This document shows positions 43,460 through 55,809 of a stretch of DNA of 64,000 nucleotides, one piece after another. Under the pieces are notes generated by a model, which was not told the DNA's origin, did not search any database, and saw only the letters and a list, made by a program, of their open reading frames with translations. A program made the position numbers and the translations under genes. The first letter of the stretch is position 1. Each line of letters opens with the position of its first letter. The DNA comes from Cladochytrium replicatum (lineage: Eukaryota; Chytridiomycota; Chytridiomycetes; Cladochytriales; Cladochytriaceae), in contig JAHLKD010000059.1 of assembly GCA_025526935.1 (NCBI GenBank), forward strand, positions 278,492-342,491, given 5' to 3'.

Positions 43460-45146
43460 ATGCCTCGAACTACAAAGAAGCGAGCGTTAAAACAATCCAG
43501 ACCATCATCTGAAAGAGAATCAAGTGCAGAATCTGTGACTGCACCTGAAACATCTCTGGGATCGGGTTCTGAAGTGGAAGAAGCAGAAGTTGGCCTTGAT
43601 GTCAAATCGACAGATGTCAAATCGACAGCTCCTTCAAAGAAACCGGCGCGACGTGGTACTAAAGGGGATGCTGACTATTTGCTCATCGACGGACTCTGTC
43701 CTGCTTCAGACATACGACTTTGGTATCGAAAATTCAAAGCGAGCGGCCACAGCTACGACTGGGAGGACTTCTTTAGCAACTGTCAAACAAATCGTGATGA
43801 ATGCGGCCCAAGATTTGTTCTTCAAGGGTTGATCGACCGACTTAACTCTGACAGCAAGCTAGTTCGTCAAGCCCTGAACGAAATTCACGATGAATGCAGT
43901 GGACGAACGGAGTTCATAACAGCAGCAAACGCCTATCGTATGGAGTGCTTGAAAAGCTCTTCCTTTCAGAAGGAAACAACATTTCTGGACTTTTACAGGC
44001 GGCAGGGACACAAGTACGGCATTTACAGAGGAATGCCTGTCACTGCAAAGGTTGACGAGTTCCAAGCGACCATCAAACGAGCAGATGAGGACCGTGAAAG
44101 GACAAAACAGGTCCTCAAACAGTCAGAACGACTGTTGAACATGACAAAAGATCTTGAAGAGACTGCAATGAACGAGAGAAGGACCCGCATCGCAGCAGAA
44201 GTGCGAGAGAAGGCTCTCATTGATGAATTGGGCAGGGTGGGTGCATTGATTCAGCACGGCGAGCACGAAGAGCTAGCAAGATTCATTCAGGGAGATCACC
44301 GCTGCAATGGAAAGGGAGAAGCAGGCAACTTCCCAGGAGATTTCACAATGGAAATCACGTGTGACCACCCTGGAGGGAGAGCTTGCTGCTCTGAAACGAC
44401 AGGCTGGTCATTCAGAAGCTGCAGCACCTGCGGCGCCAACATCAACAGGCGGCCTAATAAGCATATCGTCGGCTATCAAGGGGATTGGTAGAATTCCGAA
44501 GGTACATCGAACCAGTTCTCCAACAAGTTCCCTTGCATTGCTTAGCCTGCAGCAGCACCGTCGTACGGCTATCCTTTTGGTGAAAGAGGTCATCCAGGGT
44601 ATCTGCTTCCAGATGCATAAGATCAATGAGGTTATTTATGACCTTAAATTGCCGTCTCTTCCACCATCAATCAAGTACGTCAATGTAAACTACGAAGTCC
44701 TCTCCCGAAATGAGTTTTTACGGCCCATATTTGTTGAATCAGACGACCGCTCAAGCCGAATATCAACCTCAAGTAGCAGTGCTCGGAGCAGCCTTACTCT
44801 TCTTAGGGGGCACATTTTGCTCGGAAAGTGGATACGGCACAGTAATTCGCTAAGTATGTCTGCCACTATCTATCGCATGTTCAGGGCATTAGTGGATGCA
44901 TATCCTTCTGAGTGGCTAAGGTTCTGGACGGCATACATCGGGCATCTTTCGTCCATAACGCTCCCTGAGGTGGATTGGAAACCTTGGAAGACAGGTTTAG
45001 CCAAGGATTTCATGCTTTCAAATGACGACATTGATCGGTTCATCAGGACTGGGTTGGCAAAGGACGTAACCAGTGGTGGATGGGACTCTGACGATATGAA
45101 CCAGATACACAAGCTGATTTGGGCTGTTCCACCTATCAACTTGTGA
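43460..45146 (+). CDS. Unrecognised cargo gene of the hAT composite, split by one +1 frame change
   Basis: I do not recognise this protein. The first frame runs from ATG 43460 (MPRTTKKRALKQ) and the second ends at TGA 45144-45146. Dropping one G in CAGGGAG at 44288-44294 joins them into about 561 residues, and the join falls inside a continuous coiled coil (EELARFIQ, then EITAAMEREKQATSQEISQW), so they were surely one gene. Regions in order: basic start and Ser/Glu-rich tail (1-75); a globular part with DIRLWYRKFKASGHSYDWED and TFLDFYRRQGHKYGIYRG; coiled coil about 205-315; Ser/Thr/Pro linker; then a helical C-terminal domain (ILLVKEVIQGICFQMHKINE, YPSEWLRFWTAYIGHLSS). No DNA-binding, nuclease or transposase motif is visible. 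It lies between the hairpin array and the element's right end, hence likely cargo or an accessory protein. Either a recent pseudogene, a sequence error, or frameshift-expressed. Confidence 0.6.
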
Positions 45147-45269
45147 TTTGAGTTTTGTTTCTTTTTACGATAGTGTTTCTAAAATGCACACTGTCCACAC
45201 AGACACAAAGTGTTCATGTAAATATACGTGGTCTAACTCAAAATTCAATCAATCCTCTCCTGGGCAGCA

Positions 45270-45439
45270 AAAACCCGGCGGGTCAGGGTCAGGTACGGGT
45301 TTCAACCACTTCGGGTCCGGGTATTCCCTTTGTACCCGTCAGTGACCCGGCGGGTCCCCAGACAAACACGACCCGACCCAAAGGGTTTGGTGCGGGTCGC
45401 CACTGAAACCCGGACCCAACCCGGACCCGCCGAACCTTG
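45270..45439 (-). repeat. hAT right-end module
   Basis: GC-rich GGGTC/GACCC sequence ending ACCCGCCGAACCTTG at the target-site duplication. Its inner border also has a weaker inverted copy (CCCGGCGGGTCAGGGTC), so it could alone pass for a small palindromic element, but the 8-bp duplication pairs its outer end with 36795. Confidence 0.8.
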
Positions 45440-45447
45440 CCCAAATG
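45440..45447. repeat. 8-bp target-site duplication, right copy (CCCAAATG)
   Basis: Perfect match to 36787-36794 at the outer edge of the right end. Confidence 0.85.
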
Positions 45448-46059
45448 ATGTGTGGTGCTCAAAATACCGGGGTGTTGGACACTTTAGAGATTGATGCAAT
45501 GTAACAGGGGATTCTCTCCCTCCTGTCAGTCGCAGAAAGAGGGCACAGCATTTTGGAGGTGCAGTTGAGAGGAGTGATCTGGCTGGATACTTGGACATTG
45601 AGGACAGAGGGCCTCATGTGACATGAGTTGGGATTACAAGAGGGAAGAGGCGTGACAGAGATGGATGTGTAGAGTCAGGTAGCCTGCAACAGCAAGTAGT
45701 GAAGATGGCTGGAATGGCTCTAAAGACGTACGTGATCGAAAGTGGGCACCCAAGCCGTCAGGCTAATAGAGTGGGAGCTTCGAGTGCATGAAATGGGGAA
45801 TCGTCAGCGGTAGAGAGCAATTTGGGACAGTGTTGGTGAAAAGAATTGTCAAGGAAGGTCACAGTACTGGAAAGTTGCAATGTGGAATTGTGGCGGAGGA
45901 TGGCCTCAAAAGGGGATACCTTTGTCTTAATTGGGCAAGTATCAATAAAATTGACATTTTAATTTAATGGTCCAGGAATTGGGAGCAACAGATCAAGAAG
46001 CACAGGAGTTTTATGGGACAACAGCAGGCAGCAGGCTGACTATGAGTGGTTCTATGCTG
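45448..46059. other. Spacer between the hAT right end and the LINE relic
   Basis: Broken, G-rich sequence with no recognised domain; perhaps upstream LINE sequence too eroded to identify. Confidence 0.3.
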
Positions 46060-47000
46060 CGCAGCGGATGAACACCATGGAGCAGAGTGAGGATTCTTGT
46101 GAGGAGACTGATTGGGCTGAGTGGTATCAACCTCACAAAGATATTGACAGTGAAGTATTGAGGGGTTTGACTGATCAGCCATCTGCAGAAGAGCTGCGAG
46201 CAGCCTATGTCTCTTTGGCCAGTGGAAAGGCGCCTGGAAAGATAGTAGTATCTCTGGGTCCGCGAGCCTTTGGGATTATCCATAAATTGACCTGCCTGGA
46301 GTTTAGGGCAGGACAGGAAACATATACAACACTTGGCATCATACACCAAATCCCAAAGACACCCGAAGAGTGGAATGGTGATATTTGGGTACCCGCCCAA
46401 TCTCACTGATGGAGTCAAGGCGAGAAAGTCATTCAGCATTGCTTGATGAAGATGCATGATAAATTTCGTGGATTGCTCCCAGTGCTCAACTTTAGCGTAC
46501 TACCGGGAAATACAACAGATGACCCAATGTATATTGTGCAAACGGCCTTGGAAGAAGAATGGAGGAGAAAGGAACCACTGCTAGTGTGTTCTCTAGATGC
46601 CTTTGACTCACAGAGCCCCGTAGACACCTGTCGAGCATCAGAGCAGTCGAGCATTCAGAGCACTGCGTATGCCTTATCATGCAGCGTTGTTTTTGATAAA
46701 GATGGCATCAGCTGGATTCTCTCAGGTATTGCTGGCAAGTGGGCTATCAAAGCCTTTCCCAATCAGCTCAGCGTGTTGTCAAGGGTCTGTTCTTGGGCCA
46801 TACTTATGGCGAGTATATCTGGACCCAGTGTTATGGCTGTTGAAACACAGGGTTTCACTTGGAGGCATAGACATCCATTCCCACAAAGCATGTCTTTCGA
46901 TCAAGACCCATGCGGACAGCTCTCTCGCCAAGTACTCAGATTGTGTTGTGGTCAAAGGTTTCTGTTAGCAGCACAGTGTGGATTTTAAAGAAAAATTCAG
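46060..47000 (+). pseudogene. Non-LTR (LINE-type) reverse transcriptase relic
   Basis: Plus-strand pieces match the order of a non-LTR reverse transcriptase: EELRAAYVSLASGKAPGK (finger entry, normally GKAPGPDG), a VCSLDAFDSQSPVDT block resembling the catalytic AFD motif, and QGSVLGPYLWRVYLDPVLWL (the PQGSVLGP motif). The pieces fall in at least three frames with stops between them, and no YADD box survives. Endonuclease and C-terminal parts are not recognisable. It lies inside the long inverted repeat. Confidence 0.72.
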
Positions 47001-47109
47001 CCCTGTTGTCACCTACTTGCTCGGTCAAGAGAGCAGCAGGTACTGGGGTGGACCATTCATCGTCAGTCAAAAGTGATGAGAACAACAGTAATTGAGGAGG
47101 ATCCTAAGG

Positions 47110-47340
47110 GTCTTCCACACTTTCAAAGACAAGGGTTGAGCTGAAGATTGATGCTGAGAGTTGCTTTACTCTCATGGAAGTGAGCATCGGTACTCTGAAT
47201 GACACAGTCGGGAAATGCTGCAGCATCGTACAAGGTCCAAGATCTGGCAGCGTCATCATAGCCGATGAAGGTCAATCGCGCTCCAGGAAGTCCATCTTAG
47301 CGCTCTTAGGGCGAAAACCAAATGTTCCAACAATAGACTA
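47110..47340 (-). pseudogene. Small retroelement scrap (Copia-like integrase C-end)
   Basis: The minus strand encodes LTFIGYDDAARSWTLYDAAA and CVIQSTDAHFHE, the pattern of the post-integrase region of Copia elements (GY....Y.LYD....I.S.D..F.E). It is short and contains a stop. Assignment is tentative. Confidence 0.5.
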
Positions 47341-47346
47341 ATTGAA

Positions 47347-47943
47347 ACTTGCACTGATATTGCTCCACGTACAATTTTCTCTACCTCATAATCGGCTGCT
47401 TGTTCCTCCGTTCCCACTCCGAACAGACCTGTTGATGTGTGTCTGTAGTGGTTTCCTGAAGCAGGTGATCAATACACGGCTGTATGATCACTCCAAATCT
47501 CCCCTACAGAAAAAATGGAAGTTCCGGCAAGAGTCTTCAAGGGGTGCTGGATCCTGGAACTCCACAACTGCAAAACCAATAGCCTGCTGCCTGTATCGTA
47601 TCACACACAAGAGAGTTACTTATAGCCCAGGGGCCTCTGACTCAGGATTGACATCCATACTCTGTGACAATGGTCCTACACTCACTGCGGCTACTCTGGG
47701 TGTAACTCTACGCGCAGCCAAAGGAGTGGTCAAAAATCGCTCAAGATAAGGAGCCGTAAAGTCCAATGGGACACCATGCGCAATCAACGCTCTTTCTCGG
47801 TCAACAGTGTGCATCTCCAGAGCTGCACTGTGCCCTCTGTTGTACGACAGGGGAAAGCTGGCCGCTCTGAAGATTGCCTCATTTTCTTGCTCAGTAGCGA
47901 CTGGGAACTGCACTGGATAGTCACGACGGCCAGGGAGACTTGG
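47347..47943. repeat. Right arm of the long inverted repeat
   Basis: Reverse complement of 36071-36657. On the minus strand it keeps a longer open frame than the left arm (RRDYPVQFPVATEQENEAIF onward), so the source was protein-coding, but I cannot name the family. Its outer end is 87 bp from the spermidine synthase start codon. Confidence 0.88.
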
Positions 47944-47984
47944 CCCCAAAATTGAAATACAATTCAAGCGTGGGAAAGTGATAG

Positions 47985-49268
<1,284 letters not shown>

Positions 49269-50445
49269 TGCTTATTTAATTATTGAAAACTGCAAAAGCA
49301 CTCACAGTAGTTGTGAAAGTTCAACGAACCCCACCTTTCATAAGGAATAATTTTAACTTGCGAGGTGAAGTTCATTGAGGAGCGTTGGTGCATAATTCGT
49401 ACAGAAAGGCTGAGTAAATGCTGCCTGGAGCACCATCGGAAACAGGCCAGGTATGCGCTCACGGAACCTTTTGACATTTGATTTTAATACCATAGATGCT
49501 GCTTAGTGTGGAGTTTTTTTGGAAGTATGAACGGATTGGTGAGATCAGATCTGTCTATTGAGCGCAGGGAAGTGTCCCCTTAAATAGTTCAGTCAACGGG
49601 CAAGACAATCCTCCACAAAATGTCTAGCAAGTTCCATCGTTTCCATAACCATGCCCTTGAACTTCTTTGCAAATCCCAATAATTAGCAAGCATGTCTGTC
49701 GTTTTTTTATATTTGTTTTAGCAATATTGTTATTTCTTTTACACATGCAGTGAATATAAATAAGCAACGCACTCTTCAACACTCTGTCGTAAGATCACTT
49801 GCTGAGAGATCCTGGGCAGTTTCTCAAACTCCTCCTCGCACTGATCATAAATAAGATTCAGCTGGTCTGGGTCAGGTCCGGGTTCAGAGGCAACCCGAGT
49901 GAAACCCGAATGTCATCTTTCACCAGAAAGAAAACCCACCTCCAAGCCCAAAAGTGAGGGGAAGGACCTGGAAAGTGCACTAACCAACCACCCACAGAAA
50001 TCCGAAAACACATAACAAATTTCAAATTTCCAAAATGTCTCAGACGCCCAGAAAGGCAGCAAGGTACCACTCGTTGAAAGGTTCCCTACTACACCCATCG
50101 GCCAAACGACACGGCACACCTTGCACTATCACTCACTGCGAATCCCTTGTCGCTCAGAGTATCACTCCTGCATCACTAACGCGCCAGTTGGCAAACTGTG
50201 CTGATAGATAACCTTTCTTTGCCAGAGGTCGGGTGAAGCGTAATGCCAGCACTCCTCATTGCCGCCGAGATCTCACCCCCTTTCCACAGGTGATCAGGAA
50301 AGGTGTGTACCTTCCTGGTGTGGTGCACCTTCACAGCCTGGGATTTTGTTACATCTGCCCTGTTGTCTGCTCTGTGAAGACCTTCTGTAGTTCTGGGATC
50401 CACCTCCAATATTTGCTGCTACCAAAAGTGCCACTGCGGTTAGTA
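49269..50445. other. Spacer with a degenerate GC-rich hAT-type end scrap
   Basis: At about 49860-49910, CTGGTCTGGGTCAGGTCCGG and GAGTGAAACCCGAATG resemble a worn hAT end module. The rest carries no gene I can support. Confidence 0.4.
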
Positions 50446-50787
50446 GTGCTTGATAGAGATCACTGAAGTACCGTCAATGAGTTGAGAAAGTGTCCGGGTG
50501 GATAGAATCTTATTGCTAGTAACATTGATAGAGAGGTTAGTTGTATTGGGTAGAGATAACTGAAGTACTGTCAATGAGTTGAGAAAGTGTCCAGGTGGAC
50601 AGAAAATAAATGCCTCGATCTCTGTTGTGATAAAAATTGTTTGATACATACAAAACTTATATTGAGTCTTCTTGAAAGTGTCCGTGTAAACAGAAAGAAC
50701 AATAGCTTCGTTATCACATCAGGTTTTACTCAGGTCTGAATCTTGACCAGATAAAGCTTTTGCTACTGGACCCGATACACAACCCAG
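50446..50787 (-). mobile_element. Inverted hAT left-end fragment
   Basis: It reads as the reverse complement of array units (AGTGTCCGGGTGGATAGAAT, AGTGTCCAGGTGGACAGAAA) followed by the CTTGAAAGTGTCCGTGT leader and part of the end module (GGACCCGATACAC). The outer end is lost where Copia LTR sequence begins at about 50789. Confidence 0.75.
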
Positions 50788-50788
50788 A

Positions 50789-51325
50789 TAGTACAAAACA
50801 CAACACCTGATATACAGAAATGTCACTCTTCACCAAGCAACATTTCTAACTATTGAACTAAAGCATATAGATGATGATCTATTACGAGTTTGGATACCTC
50901 CGGTTATTTCTTCATGGGTTATATTTATTGCGGCCATAGGTATAGTAAACTGTCATTACTTTTCTATCATCCACTTGTAGAAGTGAAGCCCGGATCAGAT
51001 CACAGCAAAGGTTTACATATGATTAACGCGTTCGTGGGAATCATGTGTGAGAACAATCCTGTTGAGGAGAACTAGATCTCACGCACAGCTTAGCATGAAT
51101 ATGCTTCGCTACGCCTGTGAGAAGAAGAGTCAAACCTTATCGCTGCGATCCAGATCTTCCGGAAGGAAAAGCCAAAACGACAGTACACTTATTTAAGGAG
51201 CCTGTGGCGATACACACAAGGAGCATTCTCTTGCGCTAGCACTTGTGACTCGCAATCTTCTTTATTCATCTCTTAGTAACATTCACCCGTGAATTAACAA
51301 CACACACAACCTGAGGATCCAGACC
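50789..51325 (+). mobile_element. Copia LTR (5'-truncated) plus leader
   Basis: Matches LTR 56737-57300 from about its 50th base (GATAGTACAAAACACAACAC) to its end AACACACACA at about 51304, then the leader ACCTGAGGATCCAGACCAC. It is joined to the opposite-oriented Copia below at a T-run. Confidence 0.8.
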
Positions 51326-51334
51326 ACAGCTTTT

Positions 51335-54300
51335 TTTTCATCCACTTCATCTCACGTGATAATTCATTCAATGCATATAACTCTGCTTCAGTGGAAGAGC
51401 AAGTTATAACCTGTTGCTTTGTAGACTGCCAGCAAACAGCTGCATTGGCAAACATTACAACATATCCTGTCCTGGAATAGCGAGCAGGATTTGCCCAGTC
51501 TGCATCAGCATATCCCATAGGGATATGTTCATTTGATGCAAACTCATATACACGGTCAGAGTGTACGTTGGGAGTGGGTATGTTATTGCATGTGTAATGC
51601 AAACCATAGTCCCATGTTCCCAATAAGTAACGATGCAGGCGAGCTAGTGCCTTTTGTTCGCAAACTCGTGGTTCAACCTGATGCTGTGCCAAGACATTGA
51701 CAGCATAAGATAAATCAGGTCTGGTCTTTGTAGCTAGGTACGAGATTTTCATGAGTTCGGAGCGAAAAATAGTTGCATCATTTTTGGATAAAATAGGCAA
51801 GCTTGTGTCATGTTTGTAGTGAGAAGAAATAGGTGTTTTGGCTGGTTTAAGATTGGATTCCCATAATTTCAATCTCTGCAATATTTCCTTTGCATATTGA
51901 GCATTGGTTATGAAATAACCGTGAGTAGTTTTGATCAATTGCATTTTCAGAATCCATTTTGCTGTAGAGTGACTTCCGACCTTGAATGAGGAATTCAAGC
52001 CATCCATGAAGTCTTGGTAGCCATTTGGGTCTGGAGAGAAATGAAGAATATCATCTACATGAACAGTAGTGTGTTCACGTATTTTCACAGTGGAACTGTG
52101 AGTAGATGGTTTCATTTGCCAGAAATGACAAGCATCTGAAAGATCACGGATGTATCCCATGTCTTCATATTTTGCCCAGAGGCATTTGTACCATTCTCTA
52201 GCAGCTTGATGTAAACCATATAAGCTTTTGACAAGATTACAAACTAATGGATTGCCAGATTCGTCAGTCTCTGTAAATCCATGGGGCATTTCAACATAAA
52301 CATCTTCCTCAAGTGATGCATTGAGATATGCTCCTGTAATGTCAAATTGATAGATGTGTAATTTGACAATTGCAGCAAGAGCAACTAGTAATCGAATTGT
52401 AGTGGTTTTCGCCACAGGAGAATAGGTTTTGTCGAAATCCATTCCCTGTATCTGGGAGAACCCTCTAACTACCCATCGTGCCTTGAATCGGATGATGTTT
52501 CCATCTTCATCAAGTTTATATGAATATACCCATTAACCAGTAAGAAGGTTGTTCCCATTTGGCAAGATGCGTTTGTTCCATGTTCCCAAATTGATAAGTT
52601 GTTGATTTTCTTCACACATGGCTGCAAGCCAGTATGGCCATTCATCAGGTCGCAACATAGCTTCCTGGACTGTTTTGGGAATACTTCTCAAGTGTCCTTG
52701 AGGTATAGGAATGTCGGGTGTACTCGATTTTGCTTTCTCATCTACATTGAAATTGGGGATATTACGTCTCAACAACGGATGTCTTCGCTGTGGATGAAAT
52801 CTGTTTGTTGGAGTAACCATAGGTTGTTTGCCTTTAATTTTGCGACTTTTGGCTTTGTGTGCAACAAATCCATAATCGTTGTCATCATCTTCACCAATCC
52901 ATTGTAAATCTTCCAAATCACTTTGGGAATCATCTTCATTTTGTTCTTGTACGTGTTGTACAGAAAGTGGTACATAAGTGTCATCGTTCATGTTTAACGA
53001 ATGGTTATAGTCGTTGGTGGTATCGTGCTCGTCATCAACATTTGAATCATGTTGGGACATAGGAGTAACATGCATTTGTGAGATATCCATTCGATGATAA
53101 AATCGTTGGTTGGGATCCAACTCCTCATCAGATGAGGCGTTAGCGCTATCATCAGAATCTGAGTCTGTAGTATTGTCATTATCGCTATTCATATCAGGTA
53201 ACTTTGAAATATCAAAATGTTGACCCTGAGGAATAGGATAGTGTTTGGTGAGGTCATTTAAAGTTTGTGATGTTGGGTTCAAGCCAACAAATACTCCCTC
53301 ATGAAAAGTAAAATGAAAATATTCGCTTATACGTTTGGTATTAAGATTCAAAGCATGAATAATTTTCATATCTTCACCCTTATAACCCAGAAATAGTCCT
53401 AGCTCTGACTTCTCTGATACTTTGCGACTAGACCTTTGTTCTGGAGAGATCCAGAGACTAACCAGGGTACCAAAGGTGTGAATGATTGCCGGATCAATCA
53501 GCTTGTCAAAGTAAACAGCATGTGGTACATTCTTAGTTCTAGAATGGTAAACACAATTTTTGACAGTCGCAGCATAAAGGATGGCAAATTTGATGAACTG
53601 TAAAGTATGTGGAAGACCAGCTGTTTTCAGCATAGACTTGTACATCTCTTTCATTGAACGGACATTCCGTTCAGCAAGGCCATTCAGCTCTTTGACTGAT
53701 GCAGGTGAAGGATGCGCATGTATGCGTGGTACCTTGTTACTACACCAAGTCAAGAATTGGTTTGACAATAGTTCTCCAGAATCGGATCTCACTTCATAGA
53801 CGTGAAGTGGCAGAAATCTATTTTCAACATCTGTGATGTGTCTTAGCATACTATCAGAGGCTTCGCTCTTTCGTTGCAAGAAGTAGATTGTGATGTGAGA
53901 ACTGTATTCATCTACGATAATCTGCCAGTGACCTATTGTTTTGCCATTTCGGACAATTGGTACTGCATCAGTACGTAGGCGATATAATTTCCTCAGTGCT
54001 GGACTTAGCGTTGAGTAAATTGGAGTTTGTACAGCCTTAGTCTGATTGCAAATTATGCAGTTCTGTAAAATAGACGAGTTAACAAAATCAAGTGCATCAC
54101 TCCTGACATTGGGCAGTTTCTTTCCCAGAGAATGTAAAGTTTGCAGGATTTTCCGCAAATGTATGTGACCAAATTGCCGGTGTAATCTAGCTAATTTGTT
54201 GATGGTCACAGCTGAAACGTTGTTTACTCCATTCTCAGCCATTGTTTGGGAGTATAGACTTAATGTTGGAGATGAAGCTCCGTCTAAAACTTCACCCCCG

Positions 54301-55806
54301 TAATTTCTAGTTTTGTTAGAATCTTTTGGGAAAACATTGTTGTCCTTCACTGTGTCAAACCTTACACCAGACGTGGTTGTCTGCTGCTCTTGGGCAGTGT
54401 TTGTAGTGGTACCAGGTAAAACATTCTGTTTGCCAACAGAGAGTGCAGAATTCGAAAGATTCGTCAAAATAGCTGCACCTATTTTGGAAGAGTGTTTAAG
54501 AAATGGATTAGTGGTATCCAAACTTCCATGAAGATAATATAAACCTCCACGTCTTAAACCAATGGTAACACATTGTTCAGTTCCTTTGTTTGACAAATAG
54601 ACTTTGTCTTTGGTAAAACTGACTATATCACCTTCATCCCCGATGATGCTATAGACAGATATAAGTGTATCCTCTAAATCGGGAACAAAAAGTGCATTTT
54701 GAATGTGTTTTATTGAACCATTTGACAAAACAAGTGCAATATCTCCATAGCCTTTAATAGGAATGGGATGATTGTCTGCCAAGTAAACATCTCCTGCATC
54801 ATTAACGTAAAATAAATTCTTGAATGCATGTCTGTCTGGAGTCATCCAAGCAGTAGCACCAGAGTCAATCAAACCGAGAGGTTTGGCATTTACGTGTAGA
54901 TTGCAGTTGGTACTCTTCAATGCTGTGATAATAGAGGGATGTGTAAATTCCACAATATTATTAGCTTTGAATATTGAAGAGAAGGATTTGATGGATTGTA
55001 CCTTTCTGGAAGGTTCTGATTCCTGAGAATCGATATCCATGTTCTGGGATGTTGAGGAGGAAGCACGAGATGCTTTTATCTGTTTCCATTCCTCATCATT
55101 CAAACTTTTGGCTAGTTTGCGTTTCCTGCAGAAATTCTGCGTGTGGCCAGATTTGCCACAGAATTCGCAAGAGAATTTGTTGTTCTTCGCATCCTTTGAT
55201 ATTGATGCGGCACGATTGTTTGCAGTTTTACTGTTGGCATTTCCTTTATGTGAGGAAGCATGTTTCTCAATCAAATATTTGAGTTGTTTACACTCTGCAG
55301 AAGAATGAGAAGAGTTGGGATGTAAAACACAAACCTCATGAGCAGCATGAGCTTTCGGTAGTCTTTTGGTCTTTGCTCGCATGACTTTGCCTTTGATTTG
55401 AGGTGAATCTGAAGGAGTGTAATCGCGAGTTACATCCATTTGAATGATTTCTCTCATCTCAGCAAGTAAGTTCTGCATTGCTCTCAGGTAATGGTGTTCT
55501 GATTGTATCTTCTGACCAGAATCATCCTCATCATCAAGTAGATCAGGTTCATACTTTGTGAAAGTGTCCATTGAGATGTCTCTGAGTAAAATCGAAAAGG
55601 ATTGTAGATTGATATCAGGTTCACTGATCTTTGAGCAAACTCGAGTGAGAAGTTCGTGAATAACAGCTTCAGCTGGTTGGGTTGAAAGCTTTTCCTCGGT
55701 GAGTTGAATCAGAGCAATGAATGATTTGACTTCAAGTGCATCTTCACTGTTGGAGCAAGCTAGAGCTTTGAAACGGTCTTCCTTGCGCCACAGCCACCCG
55801 AAATCT
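51335..55806 (-). pseudogene. Second-family Ty1/Copia element, truncated at both ends with one internal stop
   Basis: One long frame (55571-52533, open upstream to about 55806) and a continuation (to about 51335) form a Copia polyprotein. It has gag remains, zinc knuckle CEFCGKSGHTQNFC, protease GLIDSGATAWMTPDRH (DSGA), integrase zinc region (LHRQFGHIHLRKI, CIICNQTKA), a catalytic-core stretch (IIVDEYSSHITIYF, EVRSDSGELLS, LNGLAERNVRS), RT (FQFDITGAYLNA-like, TVHVDDILHFS) and most of RNase H (YADADWANPARYSRTGY). A TAA at 52535-52533 sits where the related element has Lys before WVFTYKLDE. Gag lacks roughly its first 150 residues, and RNase H ends at EMKWMK, fused to unrelated leader. About 55-60% of residues match the other family by eye, so the two are old sisters. 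Confidence 0.9.
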
Positions 55807-55809
55807 CAT

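Larger units (their letters stand above)
36795..45439. mobile_element. Composite hAT-superfamily element with 8-bp target-site duplication
   Basis: The left end reads TAAGGATCGGCGGGT and the right end, complemented, CAAGGTTCGGCGGGT: 13 of 15 match. Both are flanked by CCCAAATG. Contents from left: GC-rich end module and repeat array; a second end module, array and a truncated copy of the transposase 5' end; a third end module, array and the full transposase (40130-42565); an inverted array, a direct array, an unrecognised gene (43460-45146), and the right end module. The 8.6-kb span is far longer than the core transposase unit, and the tripled left end suggests internal duplication. Because the outermost ends carry the duplication, the whole block appears to have moved as one unit, or to have grown after insertion by recombination at the left end. 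Confidence 0.8.

Noticed and set aside
44288-44294. Programmed +1 frameshifting as a firm call
   Set aside because: No known shift heptamer and no stimulatory structure identified; kept only as a possibility.
45270-45439. Independent palindromic MITE
   Set aside because: It has inner inverted similarity, but no duplication flanks it alone; its outer end pairs with 36795 through CCCAAATG.
47110-47340. Treating the LINE relic and this minus-strand fragment as one element
   Set aside because: They are in opposite orientation and the fragment looks Copia-like, so they are recorded separately.
36071-47943. A Starship-type giant element
   Set aside because: No tyrosine-recombinase captain (DUF3435-type) is visible; the mobility gene is a hAT transposase with an 8-bp duplication.
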